Below are positions 18,631 through 26,832 of a stretch of DNA of 47,023 nt, piece after piece. The DNA lies in NCBI GenBank assembly GCA_964505725.1, contig CAZDJK010000095.1, positions 1-47,023 on the forward strand, read 5' to 3'. The notes beneath the pieces are model-generated. The model worked only from the letters and a program-made list of their open reading frames with translations, had not been told where the DNA came from and did not search any database. Made by a program: the position numbers and the translations under genes. This DNA is from CAVRJC01 sp964505725 (GTDB taxonomy: Bacteria > Actinomycetota > Acidimicrobiia > IMCC26256 > DASPTH01). Each line of letters begins with the position of its first letter. Position 1 is the stretch's first letter.

Positions 18631-19476
18631 TTGCGCCTGATCTTCTTCGGCACACCCGCCGACGCGGTGCCGGCACTTCGCGCCCTGCTCGGCGAGGGCC
18701 ACGACATCCCGTTCGTGGTGACGCAGCCCGACCGGCGCCGCCGGCGGGGGAGCGCGGCGGAGCCGAGCGCAGTGCGGGTGGCCGCCGAGGAGCTGGGGCT
18801 GAAGGTGCTCACACCCGAGCGGGCGCGCGAGGTCGTCGACGAAGTGGTCGCGGCGCAGGCCGACGTCGGGGTCGTTGTCGCGTTCGGGCAGCTGCTCCCG
18901 GAGCCCCTCTTCACCGCCACGCCGCTCGGTTTCGTGAACGTCCACTTCTCGCTGCTCCCGCGCTGGCGCGGCGCCGCGCCGGTGGAGCGCGCCATCCTCG
19001 AGGGCGACGAGGAGACCGGTGTGTGCATCATGGCGATCGAGCGGACGCTCGACACGGGAAGGGTGTTCGCACGCGCGACCACGCGTATCGGCCACGACGA
19101 GACCGCCGGTGAGCTGCGCGCACGCCTCGTGGCGCTCGGCACAGATCTGCTCGTCGAGACCGTGCCGCAGCTGGCGTCGATCGAGCCCGAGCCCCAGGTC
19201 GGTGAGCCCACCTATGCCGACAAGCTCTCGGTGGAGGAGTTCGCGCTCGACTTCGCCCTCCCGGCCGCGCAGCTGGTGCGCGTCGTGCGCGCCGGCAATC
19301 CGCGTCCCGGCGCGTGGACGACGGTGGGTGGGCGCCGGCTGAAAGTCTGGCAGGCGCGAGTCGGCCCGGGCGGCGCGTTCGAGCCCGTCGAGGTGCAGCC
19401 CGAGGGCGGCCCGCGCATGGCGTTTGCGGACTGGCGACGCGGCCGCGGCCCGCACCCGCCTGTACTCGGCACGTGA
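18631..19476 (+). CDS. fmt: Methionyl-tRNA formyltransferase
   Basis: Fmt formylates Met-tRNA(fMet). The start is TTG at 18631, giving LRLIFFGTPADAVPAL; nothing in frame upstream looks better. The formyl-THF site is the conserved NVHFSLLPRWRGAAPVERAI, with catalytic Asn, His and the later Asp in DTGRV. The C-terminal OB-like tRNA-binding domain is present (YADKLSVEEFALDF to RRLKVWQARV) but is compact, so the protein (281 residues) is somewhat shorter than the ~310 of typical Fmt. Its stop overlaps the rsmB GTG. Confidence 0.94.
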   Translation: MRLIFFGTPADAVPALRALLGEGHDIPFVVTQPDRRRRRGSAAEPSAVRVAAEELGLKVLTPERAREVVDEVVAAQADVGVVVAFGQLLPEPLFTATPLGFVNVHFSLLPRWRGAAPVERAILEGDEETGVCIMAIERTLDTGRVFARATTRIGHDETAGELRARLVALGTDLLVETVPQLASIEPEPQVGEPTYADKLSVEEFALDFALPAAQLVRVVRAGNPRPGAWTTVGGRRLKVWQARVGPGGAFEPVEVQPEGGPRMAFADWRRGRGPHPPVLGT

Positions 19477-20795
19477 GCGGCCGCGCGCGTTCGAGCCGGC
19501 TGCTCGCGCTCGACGCGCTGGTCCGCATCGAGGAGGGCGCGTACGCGAACGTGGTCCTACCGAGCATGCTGCGCGCGTCGCGTCTGGGTTCCCGCGACCG
19601 CGCGTTCGTCACCGACCTCGTCTACGGCGCGGTGCGTTCCCAGCGTCGCCTCGACGATCTCCTCGGGCGCGTCGCCCGTCGCCCGGTCCACCGCCTGGAC
19701 CCGCCCGTGCGGGCCGCGCTCCGCCTCGGCGCCTACCAGCTGCTGCACGATGTGCCGGCGCACGCAGCCGTGGGAGAGACGGTCGACGCGCTCGCGTCGC
19801 GCTCACCCCGGGCCAAGGCGTTCGTGAACGGGGCGCTGCGCTCGCTCACCCGGCTCGGCCCACCGTGGCCGGTTCCAGAGCGCGAGGCGGTCGCGCTCTC
19901 GTATCCCGACTGGCTGGTCGACGCGCTCGCCGGTGCCGTGGGCGCCGACGCCGCACGCGGCGCCCTCTCGGCCATGAACGAGCCCGCCGCGGTGACGCTA
20001 CGGCCGAACCCGCGTCGGGTCACGCCCGAGGCCCTGTCCGCCGAGCTCGAGGCGTCGGGAGTGCGCGTCGAGCGTGGGCAATTGGTACGCGACGCGCTCC
20101 TCGTGCAGGGGGTCGGCGACCCGGCCGAGCTCCCCGCCGTGCGCGACGGGCGCGCCACGCCACAGGACCAGGCCAGCCAGGCCGTCGCGCTCGCCGTCGG
20201 CGCCCACGACGGCGAACGTGTCGCCGACGTCGCCGCGGCGCCGGGCGGCAAGGCGACCGCGCTCGCCGAGACGGTGGGCGATCGCGGCGTGGTCGCGGCG
20301 GTCGACGTCGACCGCGGCCGCCTCCGGCTCGTCGCTGACGCGATCACCCGGCTCGGGGTGCCGAGCGCCCATCCGGTCGTCGCCGACGCGCGGATGCTGC
20401 CGCTCCGGTCGGGCGCTTTCGACCGGGTGCTCGTCGACGCGCCGTGCACCGGCCTCGGCGCGCTCCGCCGTCGTCCGGACGCGCGCTGGCGTGTCGATCC
20501 GGCGATGACGGCCGAGCTCACCGGCCTCCAGCACGAGCTCGTCGCGGCGGCCGCGTCGCTCCTGCGCCCCGGCGGAAGGCTCGTGTACTCGGTGTGCACG
20601 CTCACCCGTGAGGAGACCGTCGGCGTCGACGAATGGGCCCGGTCGCACCTCGTGGACCTCGTGGCCGTCGACCCACCCGGCGCTCCCTGGATCCGGCACG
20701 GACGCGGCGCGTTGCTGCTGCCCCAGGCCGCGGGCACCGACGGGATGTTCGTCCTCGTGCTCACGCGGCCACCTGGGACCACGGCAGTAACTTGA
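19473..20795 (+). CDS. rsmB: 16S rRNA (cytosine-967-C5)-methyltransferase RsmB
   Basis: RsmB methylates C967 of 16S rRNA with AdoMet. The N-terminal ~140 residues are a NusB-like RNA-binding domain (LLALDALVRIEEGAYAN to RAKAFVNGALR). The Rossmann methyltransferase domain follows, with DVAAAPGGKAT as motif I. The two cysteines of m5C enzymes are present: Cys325 in DAPCTGLG (motif IV) and Cys375 in YSVCTLTREE (motif VI, the nucleophile). At 440 residues it is complete. Def-fmt-rsmB is a conserved order in many bacteria. Confidence 0.96.
   Translation: MSGRARSSRLLALDALVRIEEGAYANVVLPSMLRASRLGSRDRAFVTDLVYGAVRSQRRLDDLLGRVARRPVHRLDPPVRAALRLGAYQLLHDVPAHAAVGETVDALASRSPRAKAFVNGALRSLTRLGPPWPVPEREAVALSYPDWLVDALAGAVGADAARGALSAMNEPAAVTLRPNPRRVTPEALSAELEASGVRVERGQLVRDALLVQGVGDPAELPAVRDGRATPQDQASQAVALAVGAHDGERVADVAAAPGGKATALAETVGDRGVVAAVDVDRGRLRLVADAITRLGVPSAHPVVADARMLPLRSGAFDRVLVDAPCTGLGALRRRPDARWRVDPAMTAELTGLQHELVAAAASLLRPGGRLVYSVCTLTREETVGVDEWARSHLVDLVAVDPPGAPWIRHGRGALLLPQAAGTDGMFVLVLTRPPGTTAVT
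20788..20793 (+). promoter_or_regulatory. Candidate leaderless -10 box for rpe (TAACTT)
   Basis: TAACTT is followed by exactly six bases and then the rpe ATG at 20800. It overlaps the last codons of rsmB. No Shine-Dalgarno is found before the ATG, which fits a leaderless mRNA. No clear -35 is seen. Confidence 0.42.
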
Positions 20796-20799
20796 CGCC

Positions 20800-21456
20800 A
20801 TGAAACTGGCGCCGTCGATCCTCTCGGCCGACTTCGCGCAGCTGGGGGCCGAGGTCGAGCGCGTGCGCGACGTCGCCGACCTCCTGCACGTCGACGTGAT
20901 GGACGGGCACTTCGTGCCCAATCTCACCATCGGCGCGCCGGTGGTGGCCTCCCTGCGCAAGCACACCGACCTCTTCCTCGACTGCCACCTGATGGTCGAC
21001 AACCCGGGCGTGCTCCTCGCCGACTTCGCGGACGCGGGCGCCGACCGCTGCATCGTGCACGTCGAGCTGGGCGATCCCCGGCCGCTCTTCGACGAGCTGC
21101 GCCGCCGCGAGGTCGGCGTGGGCCTGGTGCTGAACCCGGAAACCCCGGTCGAGGCCGTGCTCCCGTACCTGGACGAGATCGACCTGCTGCTGGTCATGAG
21201 CGTGCACCCGGGTTGGGGAGGGCAGGCCTTCATCGCCGAGGTCCTCGACAAGGTGGCCGTGGCCCGTCGTGAGATCGACGTGCGGGGGCTCGCAGTCGAG
21301 GTGGAGATCGATGGCGGTATCACGGTCGACACCGCGCCCGACGCGGTGCGCGCGGGCGCCGACATCCTGGTGGTGGGAAGCGCGATCTTCCACGCCCCCG
21401 ACCCCGCCGCCGCGGCGCGCGACATCCTTTCCGTGGCGACGGCGGTGGCGCGGTGA
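20800..21456 (+). CDS. rpe: Ribulose-phosphate 3-epimerase
   Basis: Rpe interconverts ribulose 5-phosphate and xylulose 5-phosphate; ribulose 5-phosphate is also a substrate of RibBA nearby. The TIM-barrel metal ligands are in LHVDVMDGHFVPN, DCHLMVDNP and VEIDGGITVDTA. The mobile loop MSVHPGWGGQAFI is intact. The length is 218 residues. Only four bases separate it from rsmB, and it overlaps the next gene by four bases (GTGA). Confidence 0.97.
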   Translation: MKLAPSILSADFAQLGAEVERVRDVADLLHVDVMDGHFVPNLTIGAPVVASLRKHTDLFLDCHLMVDNPGVLLADFADAGADRCIVHVELGDPRPLFDELRRREVGVGLVLNPETPVEAVLPYLDEIDLLLVMSVHPGWGGQAFIAEVLDKVAVARREIDVRGLAVEVEIDGGITVDTAPDAVRAGADILVVGSAIFHAPDPAAAARDILSVATAVAR

Positions 21457-21941
21457 GCGACCAGCTGGCGGCCAAGGTCCTCGTGGTGTCCGACGGTGTC
21501 GCCGAGGGCACCCGCGTCGACAACGCCGGCCGCAAGGTCGTGGAGCGCCTGGTCGAGGCGGGGTTCGCGGTCGTCGACCACCGTGTCACCCCCGACGGCA
21601 TCGACGAGGTCGCGATCGCCCTGCGGGATCTCGCCACCGGCTTCCGCGGGCTGGTCGTCACCACCGGCGGGACGGGGTTCGGGCCCCGCGACCTCACGCC
21701 GGAGGGGACCCGTATGGTGGTCGACCGCGAGGCTCCCGGCCTCGCGGAGGCGATGCGCCGGGCAAGCGACGCCGACGGCCGTCAGTTCGGGATGCTGAGC
21801 CGCGGCGTGTGCGGCGCGGTCGGCGAGGCGCTGATCTGCAACCTGCCCGGGTCGAGCAGCGGTGCGCTCGAGTGCCTGGAAGTGATCCTCCCCGCCCTCG
21901 GGCACGTCCTCCAACTCCTCGCGGGCGAGCGCCTGCACTGA
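21453..21941 (+). CDS. MoaB/MogA family molybdenum cofactor protein
   Basis: A 162-residue member of the MoaB/Mog family, which adenylylates molybdopterin before metal insertion. The signature TTGGTGFGPRDLTPE is in the middle, and the second motif CNLPGSSSGALE is near the C-terminus. The start GTG overlaps the rpe stop. No other molybdenum cofactor gene is in the window, so it may serve a pathway encoded elsewhere. MoaB and MogA cannot be told apart here. Confidence 0.93.
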   Translation: MSDQLAAKVLVVSDGVAEGTRVDNAGRKVVERLVEAGFAVVDHRVTPDGIDEVAIALRDLATGFRGLVVTTGGTGFGPRDLTPEGTRMVVDREAPGLAEAMRRASDADGRQFGMLSRGVCGAVGEALICNLPGSSSGALECLEVILPALGHVLQLLAGERLH

Positions 21942-22056
21942 CCGTCCTGGCGCCGATCGCTCGGGGCCCCGCTCGCTCGGGGGCGGCCCTGTCCCCGGCG
22001 GAGCTCGTTTCCCCTGGTCGCGCCGTGCGGCCTACGATTGCGGACGAAATCGGCAA
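21942..22056 (+). promoter_or_regulatory. Region between moaB/mogA-like gene and FMN riboswitch, with a -10 candidate
   Basis: This GC-rich gap contains CGGGGCCCCG, a perfect palindrome without a U-tract, at about 21962-21971. TACGAT at 22033-22038 is the only TANNNT box in a sensible position: a start near 22045 would put the riboswitch at the very 5' end of the rib mRNA. No persuasive -35 is seen. Nothing in the stretch looks like a gene. Confidence 0.4.
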
Positions 22057-22207
22057 TGCCCTCGGGGTTTGGGTGCAAGTCCCGACCGGCGGTAGCCGCA
22101 GCGGCCACCCGGCCGGTGCGGGAGCCCGCGAGCCCACGGCAGCCGGCCGTGCGGTCGACCCGGTGCGAGTCCGGGGCCGACGGTGAGAGTCCGGATGGGA
22201 GAGGGTG
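22057..22207 (+). promoter_or_regulatory. FMN riboswitch (RFN element)
   Basis: The conserved core blocks of the RFN element occur in order: TCGGGGTTTGGGTGCAAG, then CCCGACCGGCGGTAG, later GGAGCCCGCGAG, then CCGGTGCGAGTCCGG, GGCCGACGGTGAGAGTCCGG, and finally ATGGGAGAGG. The closing stem P1 pairs CCCTC (22059-22063) with GAGGG (22201-22205), extended by two wobble pairs. It binds FMN and lies about 105 bases upstream of ribD. No U-tract follows, so control is probably at translation initiation. A small stem GCCCC (22282-22286)/GGGGC (22297-22301) directly abuts the ribD Shine-Dalgarno AGGAGG (22302-22307). Confidence 0.95.
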
Positions 22208-22312
22208 CCGACCAGGACCGACGCGAGCGGGTACCGCCCGCCGCCGTCGTCGTGGCCGCGCCGTCCCCCGCCCCCGAGGCGGCCCCGACGTAGAGCGGGG
22301 CAGGAGGACGGA

Positions 22313-23395
22313 GTGGACGGCGACGAGGAGCTGATGCGCCGGGCCCAGGCCCTGGCCGACGCGGCCCGTCTCGACACGCCCCCCAACCCCTGGGTCGGCT
22401 GCGTCGTCGTCGCCGGCGGCGAGGTGGTGGGCGCGGGCGCCACCCGGCCGCCGGGAGGCCCCCACGCCGAGATCGTGGCGCTCCGCGACGCGGGCGCGCG
22501 TGCCCGAGGCGCGACCGCGTACGTCACCCTCGAGCCGTGCGCGCACCACGGCCGCACGCCGCCCTGCGTCGACGCGCTCGTCGGGGCCGGGGTCGAGCGG
22601 GTCGTGGTGGCGCTCGAGGATCCCGACCCCCGGGTCGCGGGAGCCGGGATCGCCTATCTCCGCGGGCGCGGCGTGACGGTCGACGTGGGCGCCGGCCGTG
22701 ACGAGGCCCGCCGTTCCCTCGCGCCGTATCTCGTGCACCGCCGCCTCGGCCGCAGCTACTGCGTCCTGAAGACGGCGATGAGTCTCGACGGCCGCATCGC
22801 GGCCCCGGGGCGTCGCTCCATCACCGGCGCGGCGGCCCGCGCCGACGCCCACCGCCTGCGCGCCGAGAGCCAGGCGGTGGCGGTGGGATCGGGGACCGCG
22901 CTGGCCGACGGGCCCGCGTTGACCGTCCGCGACGTCGGTCGCCTCCCACTGAGGCCGCCGCTGCGCGTGCTCCTCGACGCCCGCGGGCGGGTACCGGCGA
23001 CCGGCCCTTTGTTCGACCCCGACCTCGCGCCGACGCTCGTGCTCACCACCGCGGCCGCGCCCGAGCCGGCGACCTCGGCGTGGCTCGCCGCGGGCGCCAA
23101 GGTGGTCGCCCTCCCAGCGGCGACGTCGCGCACTGGCGTCGACCTCGGCGCGGCGCTCGAGACCCTCGCCGGGCTCGGCGTGCTCCAGGCGATGTTCGAG
23201 GGGGGCTCCCGGCTCGGCGGCGCGCTCCTCGACTCAGGCCTCGTCGACCGCCTCGTCGCCTACGTCGCGCCCACCGTGCTCGGCCCCGACGCGCTCCCCG
23301 CGTACGCCACCACCGGGCCGCACGAGCTCCGGACGGTGGAGGTCGCGCCGGTGGGGCCCGACGTGCGGGTCATCCTCGAGCCCGGGAGCGACTGA
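22313..23395 (+). CDS. ribD: Riboflavin biosynthesis deaminase/reductase RibD
   Basis: RibD carries out deamination and then side-chain reduction of the pyrimidine intermediate. The deaminase domain (about 1-145) shows PPNPWVGCVVV, the zinc and catalytic pair HAEIVAL and PCAHHGRTPPC. The reductase domain follows (LKTAMSLDGRIA, and MFEGGSRLGGALLDSGLVDRL for NADPH/substrate binding). The GTG at 22313 has AGGAGG six bases upstream; an ATG at 22334 is less likely. The length is 360 residues. It heads the riboswitch-controlled operon. Confidence 0.95.
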   Translation: MDGDEELMRRAQALADAARLDTPPNPWVGCVVVAGGEVVGAGATRPPGGPHAEIVALRDAGARARGATAYVTLEPCAHHGRTPPCVDALVGAGVERVVVALEDPDPRVAGAGIAYLRGRGVTVDVGAGRDEARRSLAPYLVHRRLGRSYCVLKTAMSLDGRIAAPGRRSITGAAARADAHRLRAESQAVAVGSGTALADGPALTVRDVGRLPLRPPLRVLLDARGRVPATGPLFDPDLAPTLVLTTAAAPEPATSAWLAAGAKVVALPAATSRTGVDLGAALETLAGLGVLQAMFEGGSRLGGALLDSGLVDRLVAYVAPTVLGPDALPAYATTGPHELRTVEVAPVGPDVRVILEPGSD

Positions 23396-23396
23396 A

Positions 23397-23999
23397 GTGT
23401 TCACCGGCATCATCGAGGAGCTCGGCACCGTGCGCGCCGTCACCGACCGGGAGGGAGGCGCACGCCTCGAGCTCGCCGCCGGTACGGTGCTCGACGACGC
23501 GGCCATCGGCGCGTCGATCGCGGTCAACGGCTGCTGTCTCACCGTGGTCGAGATGGGCGACGGATGGTTCGCCGCCGACGCGGTCGTCGAGACGCTCGAG
23601 CGCACCTGCCTGGGCGCGCTGCGACCGGGCGACCGCGTGAACCTCGAGCGCCCCGTCCGCCTCGCCGACCGCCTGGGCGGCCATCTCGTGCAGGGTCACG
23701 TCGACGCCGTCGGCACCATCGCCTCGCGCACCGCGATGGCCGACGGCTCGGCACGGGTCGAGGTCCGGTCGCCCGCCGCGGTGAACCGCTACGTGGTGGA
23801 GAAGGGCTCGATCACCGTCGACGGGGTCAGCCTGACCGTGGCCGAGGTGACCGGCCCCGGCTTCGCGGTGGCGGTGATCCCGCACACGCTCGAGGTCACC
23901 ACCCTGGGCCGCAAGGACCGCGACGATCCCGTGAACCTCGAGGTCGACGTGCTCGCGAAGTACGTCGAGCGTCTCGTGGCCACCCCGGCAGAAAGCTGA
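23397..23999 (+). CDS. ribE: Riboflavin synthase alpha chain
   Basis: This enzyme dismutates two lumazines into riboflavin. It is a 200-residue tandem of two lumazine-binding barrels: MFTGIIEELGTV with GASIAVNGCCLTV in the first, and GGHLVQGHVDAVGTI with GSITVDGVSLTV in the second. The GTG start is one base after the ribD stop (TGAAGTG). It is followed five bases later by ribBA. Confidence 0.97.
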   Translation: MFTGIIEELGTVRAVTDREGGARLELAAGTVLDDAAIGASIAVNGCCLTVVEMGDGWFAADAVVETLERTCLGALRPGDRVNLERPVRLADRLGGHLVQGHVDAVGTIASRTAMADGSARVEVRSPAAVNRYVVEKGSITVDGVSLTVAEVTGPGFAVAVIPHTLEVTTLGRKDRDDPVNLEVDVLAKYVERLVATPAES

Positions 24000-24004
24000 G
24001 CGAC

Positions 24005-25231
24005 ATGCCTCCCACCAAGATCGAGGACGCCATCGCCGCCATCGCACGCGGCGAGCTCGTCATCGTGGTCGACGACGCCGACCGCGAGAACGAGGGCGAT
24101 CTGATCATGGCCGCCGAGAAGATGACGCCCGAGGCGATGGGCTTCATGATCCGCCACACGAGCGGCGTGATCTGCATGCCGGTGGAGGGCTCACGGCTCG
24201 ACGAGCTGCGGCTCCCGCTCATGGTCGCGGACAACACCGAGAGCCAGCGCACCGCGTTCACGGTCTCGGTCGACGCCCGGCGGGGCACGACCACCGGCAT
24301 CTCGGCCGCCGATCGTTGCACGACCGTGCACGCGCTGCTGGACCCGTCGACCACGGCGGACGACCTCGCCCGCCCGGGTCACATCTTCCCCCTGCGGTAC
24401 CGCGAGGGCGGCGTGCTCAAGCGGGCGGGCCACACCGAGGCGGCGGTCGACCTCGCCCGCCTCGCCGGGCTGCAGCCCGCCGGCGTCCTCGCCGAGGTGG
24501 TGAACGAGGACGGCTCGATGGCCCGTGGTCCCGCGCTCGTGCGCTTCGCGGAGGAGCACGGCCTGCTGCTGGTGTCCATCGCGCAGCTCATCCGGTACCG
24601 GCGACACCGGGAGAAGCTCGTGCGCCGGGTGTCGGAGGCGCGCATCCCCACCGCGCACGGCGACTTCACCGCGTACGTGTTCGAGTCGCTGCTCGACGGC
24701 ACCGAGCACATGGCGTTCGTGCGCGGCGACGTGGCGGGGGAGGAGAACGTGCTGGTGCGCGTGCACTCCGAGTGCCTCACCGGCGACGTCTTCGGCTCCA
24801 TGCGCTGCGACTGCGGGCTCCAGCTCGACCTCGCGATGCAGAAGATCGCCGAGGCCGGGCGCGGGGTGGTCGTGTACCTCCGGGGTCACGAGGGCCGCGG
24901 GATCGGCCTCGGGCACAAGCTGCGCGCCTACAGCCTCCAGGACCAGGGCCGCGACACGGTCGAGGCGAACGTGGAGCTGGGTTTTCCCCCCGACTCGCGC
25001 GAGTACGGCATCGGCTCGCAGATCCTGGTCGACCTCGGCGTCTCGACCATGCGCATCATGACCAACAATCCCGCGAAGTACGGCGGGCTCGACGGCTACG
25101 GTCTCCGGATCGTGGAGCGGGTGCCGCTGCACGTGCTCCCGAACCAGGAGAACATCCGCTACCTGCGCACGAAGCAGGAGAAGATGGGACACCTCCTCGA
25201 CATCGACGAGGAGGAGCTCGGCACCAGCTGA
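24005..25231 (+). CDS. ribBA: Bifunctional 3,4-dihydroxy-2-butanone 4-phosphate synthase / GTP cyclohydrolase II
   Basis: RibBA supplies both precursors of riboflavin: DHBP from ribulose 5-phosphate and the pyrimidine from GTP. The DHBP synthase domain (1-~200) contains DDADRENEGDLIMAAEKM, the catalytic HTSGVICMP and the GHTEAAVDLARLAG block. The GTP cyclohydrolase II domain has the zinc Cys cluster in HSECLTGDVFGSMRCDCG and RGHEGRGIGLGHKL, and ends with LRTKQEKMGHLL. Both active sites look intact; the length is 408 residues. The ATG at 24005 fits the family N-terminus. Confidence 0.97.
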   Translation: MPPTKIEDAIAAIARGELVIVVDDADRENEGDLIMAAEKMTPEAMGFMIRHTSGVICMPVEGSRLDELRLPLMVADNTESQRTAFTVSVDARRGTTTGISAADRCTTVHALLDPSTTADDLARPGHIFPLRYREGGVLKRAGHTEAAVDLARLAGLQPAGVLAEVVNEDGSMARGPALVRFAEEHGLLLVSIAQLIRYRRHREKLVRRVSEARIPTAHGDFTAYVFESLLDGTEHMAFVRGDVAGEENVLVRVHSECLTGDVFGSMRCDCGLQLDLAMQKIAEAGRGVVVYLRGHEGRGIGLGHKLRAYSLQDQGRDTVEANVELGFPPDSREYGIGSQILVDLGVSTMRIMTNNPAKYGGLDGYGLRIVERVPLHVLPNQENIRYLRTKQEKMGHLLDIDEEELGTS

Positions 25232-25245
25232 GTCGAGGCGATCGA

Positions 25246-25725
25246 GTGGGAAGCTTTTCGGAGTACGAGGGCGCGCTCGACGCGACCGGGATGCGGATCG
25301 CGATCGTCGCCGGTCGCTTCAACGACCACGTCACGAAGCCGCTGCTCGACGGCGCCCTCGTGGTGCTCGCCGAGCTCGGGCTCGCCGACGTGCCGGTGCA
25401 CTGGGTGCCCGGCGCGTTCGAGATCCCCCTCGTCGCGCAGCGACTCGCCGCGAGCGGTCGGTTCGACGCGATCGTGTGCCTCGGCGCGGTGATCCGCGGC
25501 GACACGCCCCACTTCGACTACGTGGCCGGGGCGTGCGCCCAGGGCGTGGCACGGACCGCGCTCGACACCGGCGTACCCTGCATCTTCGGCGTGCTCACCA
25601 CCGACGACCTCGACCAGGCCCTCGCCCGCTGCGGCGGTGCCGAGGGGCACAAGGGTGAGGAGGCCGCGCGCACCGCGGTCGAGATGGTCGACCTCCTGCG
25701 CCAGCTGCCCGAGGACCGAGCCTGA
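25246..25725 (+). CDS. ribH: 6,7-dimethyl-8-ribityllumazine synthase
   Basis: RibH condenses DHBP with the ribityl pyrimidine. The sequence has IAIVAGRFND, HWVPGAFEIPLVAQRLA, and the active-site loop CLGAVIRGDTPHFDYVA containing the catalytic His. The C-terminus GHKGEEAARTAVEMVDLL is typical. The length is 159 residues. The GTG start lies 14 bases after the ribBA stop, preceded by an AGTCGAGGCG stretch that offers a modest ribosome-binding site. Confidence 0.96.
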   Translation: MGSFSEYEGALDATGMRIAIVAGRFNDHVTKPLLDGALVVLAELGLADVPVHWVPGAFEIPLVAQRLAASGRFDAIVCLGAVIRGDTPHFDYVAGACAQGVARTALDTGVPCIFGVLTTDDLDQALARCGGAEGHKGEEAARTAVEMVDLLRQLPEDRA

Positions 25726-25726
25726 C

Positions 25727-26602
25727 GTGCTGCGCCTGGTCCTGCCCAAGGGGTCGCTCGAGACCGCGACGCTCCGTCTCTTCGAGGACGCCGACCTCCC
25801 GGTGTCACGGGCGTCGGACGTCGACTACCGGCCGTCGATCGACGATCCCCGCGTCGACGAGGTGCGGATCCTGCGGCCCCAGGAGATCCCGCAGTACGTC
25901 GCCGAGGGGCGCTTCGACATCGGCATCACCGGACGCGACTGGATCGAGGAGCGCAACGCCGACGTCGTCACGCTCACCGAGCTGCACTACTCCAAGGCGA
26001 CGGCGCGGCCCGTCCGCATGGTGCTCGCGGTCGCCGACGACTCGCCGGCACGCACCGTCGCCGACCTGAGCGCCGGCGTGCGCGTCCACACCGAGTATCC
26101 CGAGCTCACTCGGCGCTACTTCGCCAAGCACGGCATCGACGCCGAGGTGCAGCTGAGCTACGGAGCCACCGAGGCCAAGGTCCCCGACATCGCCGACGCG
26201 GTCGTCGAGATCACCGAGACCGGGAGCGCGCTGCGCGCCGCACGGCTGCGGGTGATCGACACCGTGCTGGTGTCGCGCACGGAGCTCATCGCGAACCCGC
26301 GCGCGCACGACGACACGGAGAAGCGATTGGCGATGGAGCAGCTGCAGAGCCTCCTCACCGGAGTGCTCGAAGCGCGCGGGCGCGTGCTGCTGAAGCTCAA
26401 CGTCGACGCGGCCGACCTCGACGCGGTGATCGCGCTCCTACCCGCGCTGAAGTCGCCCACGGTCTCGAAGCTGTTCGGCGAAGACGGCTACGCGGTGGAG
26501 ACCGTGGTGGCCAAGCGCGAGATCAACACCCTCATCCCGGCGCTGCGCGAGCGCGGGGCAGCCGGGATCATCGAGCTGCCGATCTCCAAGATCGTGCCCT
26601 GA
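25727..26602 (+). CDS. hisG: ATP phosphoribosyltransferase, long form
   Basis: HisG joins ATP and PRPP in the first step of histidine synthesis. The N-terminus LRLVLPKGSLETATLRLFEDADL and GRFDIGITGRDWIEE are diagnostic. The PRPP loop is EITETGSALRAARLR. A C-terminal domain of about 75 residues (RVLLKLNVDAADLDAVIALLPALKSPTVSKL) marks the hexameric long form with histidine feedback. The GTG lies one base after the ribH stop, so hisG appears to ride on the rib operon. hisE, its frequent upstream partner in Actinobacteria, is absent here. Confidence 0.96.
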   Translation: MLRLVLPKGSLETATLRLFEDADLPVSRASDVDYRPSIDDPRVDEVRILRPQEIPQYVAEGRFDIGITGRDWIEERNADVVTLTELHYSKATARPVRMVLAVADDSPARTVADLSAGVRVHTEYPELTRRYFAKHGIDAEVQLSYGATEAKVPDIADAVVEITETGSALRAARLRVIDTVLVSRTELIANPRAHDDTEKRLAMEQLQSLLTGVLEARGRVLLKLNVDAADLDAVIALLPALKSPTVSKLFGEDGYAVETVVAKREINTLIPALRERGAAGIIELPISKIVP

Positions 26603-26607
26603 CCGAG

Positions 26608-26832
26608 GTGGGCGCGTACACGGGGCGCGTGGTCGAGTTCGACGAGCGGCGCGGCCGCGGGACGGTGGAGTCCGACTCGGGAGAGCGGCTGCCGTTCCAC
26701 TGTGTCGCCATCGCCGACGGCAGCCGGAACATCGCCGTCGGGGCGCGCGTCGAGTTCACGGTCGGAGCGGGTCCCGTCGGGCTGACGGAGGCCAGTGCGA
26801 TTCGGCCGGCGCCCGCCGGGCGCCCGACCTGA
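26608..26832 (+). CDS. Small cold-shock-domain-like protein
   Basis: A 74-residue protein that reads like a divergent cold-shock/OB fold: TGRVVEFDERRGRGTVESDSGERLPFHCVAIADGS followed by IAVGARVEFTV. The classical RNP1 aromatic motif (KGFGFI) is not conserved, so nucleic-acid binding is uncertain. Such stand-alone CSD-like proteins are common in Actinobacteria. The GTG start is five bases after the hisG stop. Its 3' end overlaps the 3' end of the convergent GH15 gene by 77 bases. Confidence 0.8.
   Translation: MGAYTGRVVEFDERRGRGTVESDSGERLPFHCVAIADGSRNIAVGARVEFTVGAGPVGLTEASAIRPAPAGRPT

Noticed and set aside
21962..21971. CGGGGCCCCG palindrome after the moaB/mogA-like gene as a terminator
   Set aside because: No loop and no U-tract; short GC palindromes are frequent at this base composition.
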